Origin: Odiellus spinosus
Taxonomy: Eukaryota > Arthropoda > Arachnida > Opiliones > Phalangiidae
Assembly (NCBI GenBank): GCA_963920705.1
Contig: OY987229.1
Location: 22,913,728-22,977,727 of the forward strand
DNA: 64,000 nt
Direction of reading: 5' to 3'
Each line of letters begins with the position of its first letter. Positions within the stretch are counted from its first letter, which is position 1. The notes under the pieces are model-generated. The model searched no databases, was not told where the DNA came from, and saw only the letters and a list, made by a program, of their open reading frames with translations. The translations under genes and the position numbers were made by a program. This document shows, piece by piece, positions 12,370-23,420 of this stretch.

Positions 12370-15300
12370 ATGTCGAAAAACGTGGAACGGCGGAGATTGA
12401 CCGCGCGTGTAGCTGCGGAATCGTTAATCCGTGGACCGAAACCGGACATCGAACCCAGCAGTCTCGGGAATGGGATTGAAATTATAACCATAACGGAAAA
12501 CGAGGATTCCGGTCTTGGGGGGTCGAAAACATCCATTCGTGGTGGCGTGGACGCCCGTTTGGGTCGAAAACGGACGGGGGAACAAAATTCGTATAAACAA
12601 AGCGAGCAAAAGAAAAGCAATATGGGATTAAAAACATTGGAAAAGAGGACACCTTGTCCAAACGTGGTGGCCGGCAAAGACGGCGTAATTAGGTCCTTAG
12701 ATTCGTCTTCTGGTAGAAAAAGATGTAATGGTAGTACAGGCGCGGGGGGCAAGAGGGAAACTAGCGGACGAAAAGAATCTTCAAAGTCGAACGCGAGCGA
12801 ACTTCGGAATAACCCGAAAGCTGTAGCGGCGGAACGAAAATGGAAATCCCCTCTCGACGAAACTAACAAGTCGGTTCGACCCACATTGGAAGCTGCAACC
12901 GAATGCCAGTTAATAGAAAGCTCTCAGCCAAAGACGGACGACGAGTTTTCGCGCTCGTCGCGATTACTCCTCCAACAGTTCCCCGATATAGTTATAGAAG
13001 AGGACGCCGTCGAAACTCGTTTAAACCAATCGGAGTTAATCGCGGAAAATAACGCAGATTACCTCTTCGATTTCGAGATAATTGACGTAACGGACATTGT
13101 CGCGATGACCAAGGTATTAACCAACGATTCAGATTCGGGCGTGTGTCTAGCCACTTCGCGCGAACGCGATTCGGGCCAAAGAGGTTCTTCGCTACTACTA
13201 CAGTTGGATCCATTCAAAAAACATAACGATTCGCGACAACAATTTCAACCAATTGACAATCTCTGCAAGAGAGACAACAACAGCAACTGCGGGTTGAACT
13301 TTGACCAAGAAGATCTTAAATTTCAGGATGAGAAGGCCATGGACGTTCAATACGCTCTAATTGCCGATCAGGATGGAGATAGGTAATTGCTAACAGAAAA
13401 TATAATATCCAGGGTGGTCCTTTAAGAGATGTTTCCAGATATTTAATAATAGCCCAACATTTTTGGACACGCGAAACCGTACTAAGGGGGTCACAAAAAC
13501 TAATATTAGAAAAAAAGGTGTTATGTTCCGTTTAAAGCAAAAGCGTTGAGAATATACAGGAAAGCGCTTCAAACTTTAGTTATTTTAAAGGGCCTATTTG
13601 TAATTTTTTAAGTTTCTATCTTAGCAGACTACGTTGGCCATAAATTGTACGGTCAAAGGTAGATTGCTCGAGTAAGGGATGATGAAGTTAAAGAATCTAA
13701 TCTCCTTGACCACCGACGTCAAAAATTCATATATTCTTATTAACCTTCGTACTATAATGATCTTATCGAAAGTTTAACCAATCAAGAGCATCTCTGCATT
13801 TAGAAAAAAATGTAGAGTTGAAATTATTACGTTTAGAATTCACTCAACTAAGTTTTTCATTCGCAAAATAATTATTTTAAAATCTTTGGAATGAATCACC
13901 CGAGAAATTTTAACGCTTGAGAAAAATTCCTACTCGAGTTTTGTTAAAAATGATTACGGTTAGGTTATTCCCCGTTCTTCTTATCATATCCTTAAATTAA
14001 TGGAGACTTAATCGTGTGTCAAGGTGCCTTATAACGTATTATTACGTGACCAAAAAGCTACCCGAGTAACAAATAACCAATATTCTAAACCGCCAAAAAC
14101 CGGCTGACAAAATATGAGTTGACAACTATAATTAAAATAAAAAAACTAATTTAAAATCGTACTAAACTCAATTCCACCTTGAATTAGCAGCGAGTACATC
14201 TATACACCATAGTTTACTTGGTTATAAAGGAAGACTTGGCTTACAGCGTGCTGCCAATTCAAGGTTAAAGGGCGAGTAAAAGGGGAAAGAGGTGTATGGA
14301 AATCCCACACGCATTTGCTTTCATTTGTTGGGTGCTGGAAACTTGTTAACAAGAACGAACAAATTACTCCATAGAATTTGAAGTTATTTACCTAAAAAAG
14401 TAGATTTTTCCACGTTTCACTTGCCCTTTAAATTATAAACTATTACGCTATTATCCTATTATATAGGTAGGTCTTTAGATAACCCATACTTTTTACAAAT
14501 ATCTATGCTCAAACTCGCCTAATCTTTTATCAGAGTTCTTTAGAAAGCTAGCCAGTCTTTATCCAGGGTGACCACTGAAAATTTGACAATCCTACATAGG
14601 AAATATAGGAAATTTCTTTGCGAAATATAGGAAAATATAGGAAGAATTTTATAGAAAATATAGGAAAAAATAGGAAGAAATAAGTGTAAAATATAGGATA
14701 AAATAGGAAAATAATTAAAAGTAGGAACCATGTTTATTATTGCGTCACAACTCTCGCCACCGGTTTAAACATGGTATTAATATGATACAATTGCTTAAAT
14801 AGTATGGAATTTTACAGACTATTTTAACTGGAAAATGTGCAGTTAAGCTAAAATAATCTTATCCAGCCACAGCTGACAGTATGATTTATAACTTTACCCT
14901 TAACTAGATATTTTGAGTAGAAATATAAGAGATTATAGGAATTGCCATTAAATTATAGGAGAAAATAGGAAGGAGGTGAAAATATAGGAAATATAGGAAA
15001 AGTGGTCACCCTGTTTATCAAATAACCTAATAAATCTAATTTTAAGGGAAAGGTTTTTTAAGGAAAGTAAACATAACCTTTCAAATCAATTTCAAAACAT
15101 TATCAGCGTGATTAGATAATAATAGAAAATAATCAAATTCGATTCAATTAATCTAATCATGATTAAATTAGTTTTAATCAGCTAAGGGAGTGATCTTTAA
15201 TCACGGAAATTGATTGTTCTTTGATATTTAGGTATAACAATTAGAGATAAGATGTTTTGGGCTTTTTGGTTAAGAGAGATTACTATGAAAATCTTTAACT

Positions 15301-18300
15301 CCGTCGAGCTAGTGGGAAAACCTATTGGAAATAAACCCCATCAGACAAAAAAAAGTAAAAATAAGTTTACCGCTTTTATCTTTTCTATTCCCACGAAACA
15401 TTCTAAATTCCATTGGGGTTCGGGGTTTTTACCCATAACCCGGAAAGGATGGGGGGGGGGGGGGCTAAGGAATCGGCAGGGATGACCAAGAAGTCAAGAA
15501 CCGAAAAGTCCATTAATTTTGGGCTTGGAATTTCACCCCTAAGAAAGTTTTCTTGGCGGCAGAATATTATTACAATACAGGCTGGGGGGAATACACACTT
15601 AAAGGCCCTATCTGCTCTGAAATTTCCCCTTTGACTGTGCAATTTGATATGGTCAGCGAAAGTTAAGCTAGAAAAGAAAGCGACTTTAAAGCTAGTACTA
15701 AGCCTGACGAAATCAGGCGTGGTTCATTTATAATTCGAATTAAAATAAAATTGGCGAACTTAAAATATTGGGGACAAACGTCACTAATTAGCGACTTTAG
15801 GAAAATTTAATAACTTAAATAGCGATGATAAAAAAAAAAAAAAAAAAAATTTAAATTGTAATATTTTTTATATATGGCAACTAGTGGTCCATAAATTTAT
15901 GGCGCATAAATTCGTATAAAACCCCCAAAATATATAAATATAATATTCAAATTGCGAATTGAAAATTCCCCCTTTATGAAACAATCGAATTTTCTCTCTC
16001 AGAGTTTCAGTGAGTCTTACGAAATGAGTTTATTTTTAAACTCAAACTAAAAAAAAAAAAAAAACCCTTTAGAGTTGCAACGCGTTTTCATTTGATAATA
16101 AATTTTCCCTTCAACCAATTTATTAGGAAAAAGGTTAATTATCGAGGCGAGAACGGAAGGAAAAGAATCCCATACTCCCCTTACATCTATCGAAGTAATA
16201 GCGAACGAGATCGTGAGACTCAAACCTTTCGGGAAAAGCCAAACTGCATCTTATTTATCTACGGAATTTCCCGTGACTTTTACCATCATTGAAAATACAT
16301 TAGTTTCCGCTTCTATCGTTTAAATTTGCAATACTAAATTCTATCCTATCTCTACTTTCATTGTTACAGCAGAAAATGTTACGCCTTTCTTAGGTTTATA
16401 TTACTGGTTAATCTTAGAATTTACTCGCCTCAATTTAGCAAAGCTCTCGAGTGTCGTAGCTATGAATGCCTAAGATAAATTGTGGAAAATAAAGGGTTAT
16501 GTAAACTCGTAATTGTGGTACCAATCAAGGTGCAATCATTATTACATCGCGCAACTCCATGATTAAGTCTTTTCTCAATTGGATTTCAAAACTTTAGAAG
16601 AGCAAGAGCTATTTCGGTGTTACAATAAAGGGGCGTTCACTACGAAATAATAATTTGGGTTGAACTGAAGGTTTTCTCCGATAACTTTCGTAATTTTACC
16701 GTTAATATAAGTAATTGCTTGTTTTACATAACTAAAGTCTCCTAATAGACGATTCAATAAAGTCTAACTACGTCCCAACCTTAAAAAAAGGCAACATCTT
16801 CCGTAGATATGGGTTCTATTTAACGGCTCTTTTTGTTAGTTTCAAGGTTGGCAAAGGTATAGAAAATCCTATACTTCGAACCAACCTTGAAAAAAGGCAA
16901 CATCTTCGATACAAACGGGTGCTTTTAAAGGGCTCTTTTATACGTTTCCAATGCTATTTTATAAAAAATTCTATTGCTACCATGAGAAATAAAATTATCA
17001 TCTCGAATAGTTGATTTAAAGTGTGAAAGTAGCTTTCTTTTTGTGACGGAATTATTGATTATATAAGAGATAAAAGGGTTATTTTTCATCTGTAATGATG
17101 ACAATAGTAGCGAAGCTACCTTATACGGAACTTAGGTCTCGTGATGAGTGATGACGCGACTTCCGTTACCCGTACACTTTCCAATTATAAAAAGGAAAAA
17201 GTTTTTCTCTATTATTTCATTTTTAAAATGTCTAAGAGGTTATCCCATATATAAGTTTGATGTCTTTGGGTTCTAGTTCTGAAATTAAATCATTTTTTTT
17301 TGTTTTTTTTCTTCTAGACCTTTACATATTGCCGTAGTACATCAAGACGTGGTATTAGTTCGTCAACTATGCACTTTAGTAAAAAGCGTCGGGGCCACAA
17401 TCGATATGTACAACTGTTTGCATCAGGTAATCATCGAACCATAAAAATGGATCTTTATGGATGCTTTATATATTAGATGAGAAAATACACGTACAAAGAA
17501 AATTTAAAAAAATCCGTGTGTTTAAAGGGATGCGCTTTTAAAATCCCCTTTAAAGTCGCCTTCTTTTCTAACTTAGCAGACGACGTTGACCTTAAACTAT
17601 ACAGTCAAAGCTAGGTTTCGTGTATAAGGGAAGAACATGTTAAAGGGGCAAATTACAGAGGAGATAGGTCCTTTAAGAACACCAGCAAAGGCTTAGAGAC
17701 CCTCCTAATTCCCTATTTTTACTTGCTGTACACGCAGCAAATTATGGTTGGCCACTTAGTATGGACACTTTAGTTTAATAGGCTTGTAAAAGGTCTTCAA
17801 GAAGTATATAAGCACATGCTAAAATCTGATTTAAAATGCTTAGGAACAATTTAACCGTGAAAGGCGATAATTTCTAATATAAAGCGTCCATAATCTGATC
17901 TTATAGTCCGAACCCTGATAGAAATGTTTTTCTTCACCCATGACCAGAATAAACATGTCTAATTGGGAAATAAAATACCCTAGAAACCCAATAATAATTT
18001 TTATGTCACATTATTTCAGACGCCATTGCATTTAGCGGTGATTTTGGGCGACCAACATATGTGCGAAGCGCTGTTGGAGGAAGGCTCTAAACCTTATTTG
18101 CGGGACAGAAACGGGGACACTGCTTTACATTTGGCTGTCAAGTTCAAGAGCGTCGATTGCCTCAATGTCATACTACGATCTAAACTAACCAAAAATATAC
18201 TAAACGAAAGAAATTACGAAGGTAATTCGTAAACAAATTTTCCTACCTACACTTAAGCTATACAAATATAGAATATTTCACAGTAGAGTTATATTATAAT

Positions 18301-19115
18301 AAGCTATAAGTTTAATTTAACAATAGAGTCGCGAAATACCCAACCTTAACCAAAATAACTTTCAAATTTACGCGGGGTGACGTCACGTTTGATCTCTAGA
18401 CATAGAGGTCGCTAGTGTACGGCGGCCAATATAAAGGCGCCAAATTTCAACGAAACAAAAGCTATTTTTCTTAGTTTGTGCGCTGATAAGGAAAGGAAAG
18501 CTCACCTTTATAATAAGGCTTCATTTTTAATCAAATAAATTGATGTTTTTCGTGAAATAACAACCAATCCCAGTAGAGCTTAAAGATTATTAGGTACAAA
18601 TTATTTTTTCCCCCGATTCATCTTTAAAGGAATCAGAAAAATACTTCATTTCACCTTTAATAACAGCTTGAAAATAAGCCAACAATAAAACAAAGACAAC
18701 ATGAAATCGCTACATCTATTTTCTTTTTCTAATTCTTTAGGTTTATCTCCCCTTCATATTGCGGTTGCTCAGGAAGAATTAGTGTCAGCATTTTATCTAG
18801 TCAAAGCTGGTTGCAACATAAACATACAGGTAACGAACAACGTCTAAACAAACCTTGGCTTAATTTTTTTAAAATCCACTAACTTTTTTTCTTTCCTTTT
18901 GCGTTTGGTTTTAGGAAGGCAAAAGTGGTAGAACGCCGCTAATCAACGCAGTTCTTTGCGGTAAATTTGACGTTGTAAGGATACTCGTAAAACTAGGAGC
19001 TAGTTTGCTAAGCACGGACTATTCGGGCGCGAACGCTTCGCAAATAGCGAATGAACTTGAAAATCGCGATATATGTCTCTACTTAGAAGCCAAAATGGCG
19101 AGTTTGAGGGCTTAA
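12370..19115 (+). CDS. cact: IkB/Cactus-type ankyrin-repeat inhibitor of NF-kB/Dorsal
   Basis: Five exons: 12370-13382, 17318-17426, 18020-18221, 18741-18829 and 18915-19115. All joints are in phase, giving about 537 residues. The first 335 residues are charged, serine-rich and probably disordered. The C-terminal 200 residues form six ankyrin repeats, with TPLHLAV, TALHLAV and SPLHIAV cores and a degenerate last repeat. There is no Rel homology domain, so this is an IkB, not Relish. Such proteins hold Dorsal/Dif in the cytoplasm until Toll signalling causes their phosphorylation and destruction. Three DSG motifs (residues 46-48, 255-257, 267-269) are candidate phosphodegrons. The start is fixed by an in-frame TGA directly before the ATG. 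The chain ends a few residues after the last repeat, with no acidic PEST tail. An AATAAA follows at 19299. Confidence 0.9.
13619..13698. repeat. diverged 80-bp repeat, also at 17571-17650
   Basis: Both copies share the order CTTAGCAGAC..ACGTTG..C..TAAA..TA.A..GTCAAAG..AG, at roughly 70% identity by eye. They lie at opposite ends of cactus intron 1. Each is preceded by TTAAAGGG, so they may be remains of a TTAA-type element. Confidence 0.5.
14269..14427. mobile_element. TTAA-type MITE, 159 bp
   Basis: Flanked by TTAA at 14265-14268 and 14428-14431. The ends AGGGCGAGTAAAA and TTTCACTTGCCCT are inverted. It is short, AT-rich and non-coding. Confidence 0.62.
14564..15013. mobile_element. MITE with CAGGGTGACCACT ends and internal ATATAGGAAA repeats
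   Basis: Perfect 13-bp inverted ends and a 6-bp direct repeat TTTATC on each side (14558-14563 and 15014-15019). The interior is built from many ATATAGGAAA-like units, mostly near the two ends. The CAGGGTG start suggests a hAT relative, although hAT elements usually duplicate 8 bp. Confidence 0.75.
16768..16950. repeat. tandem duplication in cactus intron 1
   Basis: Two units of about 75-80 bp (near 16768 and 16876) share CCAACCTT, AAAAAAGGCAACATCTTC and GGCTCTTTT. They have diverged by small changes and are separated by about 30 bp of linking sequence. Confidence 0.6.
17427..18740 (+). other. introns 2 and 3 of cactus (exon 3 lies at 18020-18221)
   Basis: Introns 17427-18019 and 18222-18740 are AT-rich with clean GT..AG ends. 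The first contains the second copy of the 80-bp repeat (17571-17650). In the second I see nothing beyond a GTGACGTCAC palindrome near 18367. Confidence 0.7.
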
Positions 19116-19839
19116 AAGTACAGTTTCGATCTTCTCCCAACTACCCTTTTGATATTTATTAGCGTAAATGTATATAAATGATTAGTACGAACGTAAACTG
19201 TGATATAAAATGTTTAAGAACGAAACCAAAACTCTTTAACAAATTATTTCTTCGGGCAGGGAAACTAGAGTGTTTTACAAATATAACTACTGATAAACAA
19301 TAAAACTGTTTTTAAATTTTTCGTAACTCTCAATTACTCGCGATTAAAATAAGTATAGCTCGTTTCAAGCAGACGACGCTTTCAAAAATAGGCCTAATTG
19401 TAAAACCTTCAATCAAAAATTTGATTGAATTAAATAATATCCCCATTTATTTGTAAAAAATTTGGTTAAGTTTCAGATTAATGTACATTTTTATACAAAT
19501 ACATATCTGGTTAAAGAGACGAGCTTTGTCAATCAGACGCCGTCGTTAATAACATTTACAGCATTGATGTCATGGTTTTTCTTCATTCGCATAAAGAAAA
19601 TATCGTCACTAAACCATTTTAAGTTTCCGCGTTCGTTAAAATTTCGTAATTTAACCCCAAGATTTCTTTTAATCTCAATTAGTAGGCGAGTTAAGTATAT
19701 TTTATAAGAGATTGCGTTAAAGGAATAAAGAAACTCCTCAAAACCCCCAAATTAAAGGATTTGTTGATGCGAGATTTCAGTCTTCGTTTAAAGATTTTAC
19801 AAAGTTAACCTCAGGGTAATCGAACGAACTGCGGCGGAA
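19116..19839. other. shared 3' region of the convergent cactus and SELENOS genes
   Basis: The cactus AATAAA is at 19299-19304 (+). A SELENOS AATAAA is at 19446-19451 (-), giving SELENOS a 3' UTR of about 400 nt. A perfect 22-bp palindrome centred near 19420 sits between the two signals. The SECIS needed by SELENOS must lie on the minus strand between 19839 and about 19430. Confidence 0.7.
19725..19792 (-). promoter_or_regulatory. weak candidate SECIS element of SELENOS
   Basis: On the minus strand a TGA (19779-19777) faces a second TGA (about 19740-19738) across a partly paired stem. The stem contains CTCGC against GGGGG, and an AA-containing apical loop (CAACAAA) sits at about the right distance. 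A short AAAC/GTTT stem lies outside it. The spacing of about 65 nt from the UGA codon is acceptable. The stem has T.T and G.G mismatches and the base before the first TGA is C, so this is only the best of several poor candidates. Confidence 0.2.
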
Positions 19840-20647
19840 TTAACCTCATCCGCCGCCCGACATTCCTCTGCGACTCGGTCGATACGAACTTCCGTATCCT
19901 GAGCCAGTCAGCGGATTAAACTCACCTCTTAAACTTTTGTCTTTTTTGGAGCCATCCTTCGAAGATTTTTTCTCGCTGGAGCCGCAAGCCGCATTTGCAT
20001 CATCCGGTTCGCTACCGAGACGATTCCTCGATCGAAATCTTCCTCCACTTTGAAATTTTTCCCATTCCTCGATCTTTTCTTTACGTTTTTGCTCTTCTCT
20101 CTGAAAATTATGGAAAAGAATACTTTTAAACCAATTCAAGCCCATTTTACGACGAAGTAATTTTACGAACTTCTTTTATCTTTACTCGCTCCTCTTCGAC
20201 CAGTTTATCGAGTCTTTCTTGCATTTTCCGTCTGGCCAGTTCCATCGCTTCTTGTTTGGCCAATATCTCATCCGGGCTTTGAGTTATTGTTGGCTCGCGA
20301 CTGATTCCATTAAGGATACTTAATCGTTCGAGATTCCATTGATATTTACGTTTCAAATAAAATAATAAGGCTACGCTTGCCGCGATGTACCATCCGTAGC
20401 TTGTCACGATGTCTAAACCTGACACGAACAAAAAACAAACTTCGCGTTAATAAAATCGAAGAAAAGAATTTAAGAAAGAGAACGTGTCCTTGATCCTTTC
20501 CAAGGCTTAACACTGGTAGTTAATTCTTTACTTACCACTATAATAAAAGAGCCCTATTTGGTCTAGGATGGATAATTCGGCATCTTTAACGTTGTATTTA
20601 TTGTACAAGTCATCTTCGGCGTAGATCTCTTCAATCGGTTCAGCCAT
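19840..20647 (-). CDS. SELENOS: selenoprotein S (SELENOS/VIMP), UGA decoded as selenocysteine
   Basis: Three exons, 20647-20536, 20418-20171 and 20100-19840, give about 206 residues (human protein 189). SELENOS is a single-pass ER membrane protein that links p97/VCP and Derlins in ER-associated degradation. The chain shows a short N-terminal acidic part, a membrane segment (GWYIAASVALLFYL, about residues 46-60), a long charged coiled coil, and a disordered tail ending in YRPSRRG then GGG. The frame then reads TGA, GGT, TAA, matching the family's penultimate Sec-Gly end. The exon 2/3 joint is uncertain by a few bases: GAA/GTTCGT with AGAGAA, or GTTC/GTAAAA with an acceptor 4 bp further in. Both keep the length and the coiled-coil alignment. 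A shorter product ending at the TGA would lack only the last two residues. Family assignment is firm; Sec decoding is inferred. Confidence 0.88.
19846..19848 (-). other. SELENOS: in-frame TGA, proposed selenocysteine codon of SELENOS
   Basis: The codons around it read GGC GGC GGA TGA GGT TAA. In SELENOS the redox-active Sec is the second-last residue, followed by Gly. Finding exactly one Gly codon and then a true stop after the TGA is unlikely by chance and is the main evidence for recoding. Confidence 0.8.
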
Positions 20648-21500
20648 AATTTTTACGTTTAAATTACACTTAATTAACGTGACGAGAGTGACTATCCGTG
20701 GCGGCCATTAATCTCTATTCTGATTTCCGAATCCGGGACGGAAATAAGCAAAAGTCACTGGACATGTCCAATAAATTTTCCAAATATCCCAAAACTTTTA
20801 ATTTTTGAGAGGGTGCTAATTTGAATTAACGAATAAAAATCATTTAAATAAAAAATCAATTAAAACAATATATTCGTTTCAATTAAAAAGGCGACTTTAA
20901 GATTGTTTTAACCGCCTCAATCGGTGGCGAAATGGATACTTTTCAAGGCACCTTATTGGGTGAGAAGAAATACGTTCGCAAGGTGTGCGCTATTGAAATT
21001 TAAGGCGCCAAATTTAAATAAATTTCTTCAAGCGGGCAAATTTTTAGCTATTACCCGTTAATATTAACCGGCTTTAAAAAATGACGGTCATTTTTGTACG
21101 TGGCATAACTACATACCTCCACACGTAATATCAGAAGCCGATGAAACCATCCTTCGAAGACTATTGGAGGAGGCAAGAGCAGCGAGATAGACTGCGGACA
21201 AAGGCTCACCCAAGTCAACTCTCCATGAAAACTAGGTTCCCAACGATTCTAAAACATAACCTATACATTACGCGTAATCTATTTTAGTTAGAGTGGAATC
21301 GTAGTAGTCAAACTAGACCACTAGTCAGCCTGACTACTTAAAAACTATGCTTACGTGGAAGCCGATTCAGTCCGCTTTCTTCTCCTCCAAAATTATTCAA
21401 CAAACGATGCATTTTTAGGCTTAGTTTCTAGCCCTCCTTTGAAATACCAAAACTAGCGGCTGTGAACATAAAAGATGACAAAAATCCGGGCGAATGAATG
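20648..21500. other. 5' flank of SELENOS with repeat fragments
   Basis: No exon recognised. 20734-20817 is a half copy of the hAT-like MITE found whole at 31138 (GGGACGGAAATAAGC and following). 21132-21166 is a lone, mutated family C terminus (CAGAAGCCGATGAAACC). The rest is AT-rich and unremarkable. Confidence 0.6.
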
Positions 21501-23420
21501 TTCAGGAAGCTTTTATTGCCTACATTCATTTCCACGGTGAAAAATATAAGGCAACATCATAAATATGAACTTCAGGAACACATCGGGCTCCGAGGCGAAA
21601 AATTAACACTTTTTTTTTTTTCCTTTTTTTTTTTTTTTTTTTTTTTTCATCTCGCAAATACAAGTGCTAAATTCTTTGTTTTTGTTTTTTGTCATGAATT
21701 AATTTCAATTATTTCCCCGTCTTCGGCTTTTTTTCTTTGAAATCTCGGAGCATTTATACAATATTTACAAAGGCAACAACCAAGTTCATTGCGCGCAATT
21801 TTTAATTATTTTTTTTTTAAGTCTCGGCGAATATTCACAAAATGACGGTTCCTATTAAATTAATATTTTCCTTTTTAAACTTTTGGTTTTTTTATAAATG
21901 AAGACGAATTATTTTTAATTTTAATTCATTTAAATAAAAATTGAATATATTTTTAAAATTGTTTCAAATGGCGATGATAATTAATCTGGATTTCATTTTA
22001 GCGATAAATTGACGGAGAAAATCATAATTAAAATTACAAAAAAAGATAAAAATCCGACATTTTCTCGCGGTTTTTATTTTATTCGTCGATTTTTAAACGA
22101 GTCTTAACCATTTTCTTCATTAATTTCGTGTCAGTGAGCGATTGTCTAAGGCCACCTTAAAATTCTTAATCTCGAAGACGCACCGAAATTTGACTTTTTG
22201 TTTTTCCTTTATATATTTTTTTGTTTTTCATTTTATACAAAGTTTTAATTAACAATGATTAAACACAACGATACACTTTTTTATATATATTTATATTTCG
22301 AAGTCCAGGCGTTTTTTCCCCCACTTTTTAATATTAAAAAAAAAAAATGGATAATTTTTTTCCAAATTCGAAAATTAAAAGATAGAAATTAAGTCTGTTT
22401 TATCATTGGTAGATAATTTACGATAAATTCCTCGCTTATATACGTAATTCATCTTTAAGCAACGCGTCATACGCTCCTATTCTTATATAAATTAACAGAA
22501 AAAGAGTTCGGGCTATCGAGATAATAATTGTTCCACTCATTATGGGAGAAATACTTAAAAAAATACTGAATTCGTCATTAATATTCGCTCGAATAATTAA
22601 TAAGGGCCCTTTTTTTCAAGCCGAGGAACTTCGTTACCTATCGGCAGGAGTAATCTCAATATTTTTAATTTTTTTTTTAATCGTTTCGCGATAAAAAAAA
22701 AAGCTTTGGCTCGATATTTTATTTAATCATAGTTTTGTTTCGACGATTTTAATAACGTTGGCACAATTTTAATATATTTTGCTTCTTTTTTTTCAAATTT
22801 TTAGAAATTGTTTATTTTTTTTTTAATTTAGGAAGTACGAAGACGTAAAGAGGTAGAAAAACTTAAGTTTTTTTTTGGTTTTTCCAGAAAAACTTGCTTT
22901 GTTTTTTTGGTTTTCACCGGGATTCGAACCTTTTTCGTCACGAAATTTGGTGAACGTGAAGTTAATGAACCTCAAAGACGTCTTTTATTTTTTTTTGGTT
23001 TGTTATAGACGCGAATTTAGTTCATTATTTAATAATTCGCATCCATTTTGACTTAAGATATTTGGGCGAATTTTCGCGTGGCGGAAAATTGACGAGAGAT
23101 AGATGGCGCTCGCGGCGGAAAACGTTTTTTTCGAATAAATTTAGCGTAGAGAGCGAAATTCGATCACCGCGCGAAAAAAAAGTTTTTTTTAATTAATTAA
23201 TTCGCGTTTGATTCCGATTTTGAGCAAAATATCCGTTTTTTAAGTTCATATATTAGCGCCAAAATAAAATCCGCGAGGGCGCGCGTTACGTTTTTGTTTT
23301 CGCGCCGATTTTTCATTCGACAAGAGAGAGAGAGAATTCGTATCGCGTTTTTTTTCGCGCCTTTTTCTTGTTTTTTTCTTTTTTAACTTAGAAGTGGCCG
23401 TACAAAAAATTAAGTCATGG
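21501..23420 (-). other. probable long 3' UTR and downstream DNA of kirre
   Basis: About 1.9 kb that is very rich in T runs on + (A runs on the transcript), with several TTTATT strings that would be AATAAA on the minus strand. It has no open frame of note. I cannot place the polyadenylation site. A GGTTCGAATCC box on the minus strand near 22920 is not part of a foldable tRNA. Confidence 0.45.

Larger units (their letters stand above)
13383..17317 (+). other. intron 1 of cactus
   Basis: 3.9 kb between the disordered N-terminal exon and the ankyrin exons. It contains two MITEs, a duplicated 80-bp segment, a tandem duplication and simple A runs (15830-15850, 16050-16063), listed separately. No coding exon was recognised inside it. 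Confidence 0.8.

Noticed and set aside
12354-12884. 176-codon minus-strand frame opposite cactus exon 1
   Set aside because: Shadow of the real coding exon on the other strand.
20147-20431. Separate short proteins at 20431-20147 and 20145-19846
   Set aside because: These are exons 2 and 3 of SELENOS with intron read-through, not separate genes.
22895-22935. tRNA-like B box GGTTCGAATCC on the minus strand
   Set aside because: The bases before the loop are AAAAAGG and cannot pair with the CCCGG after it. There is no A box or acceptor stem.
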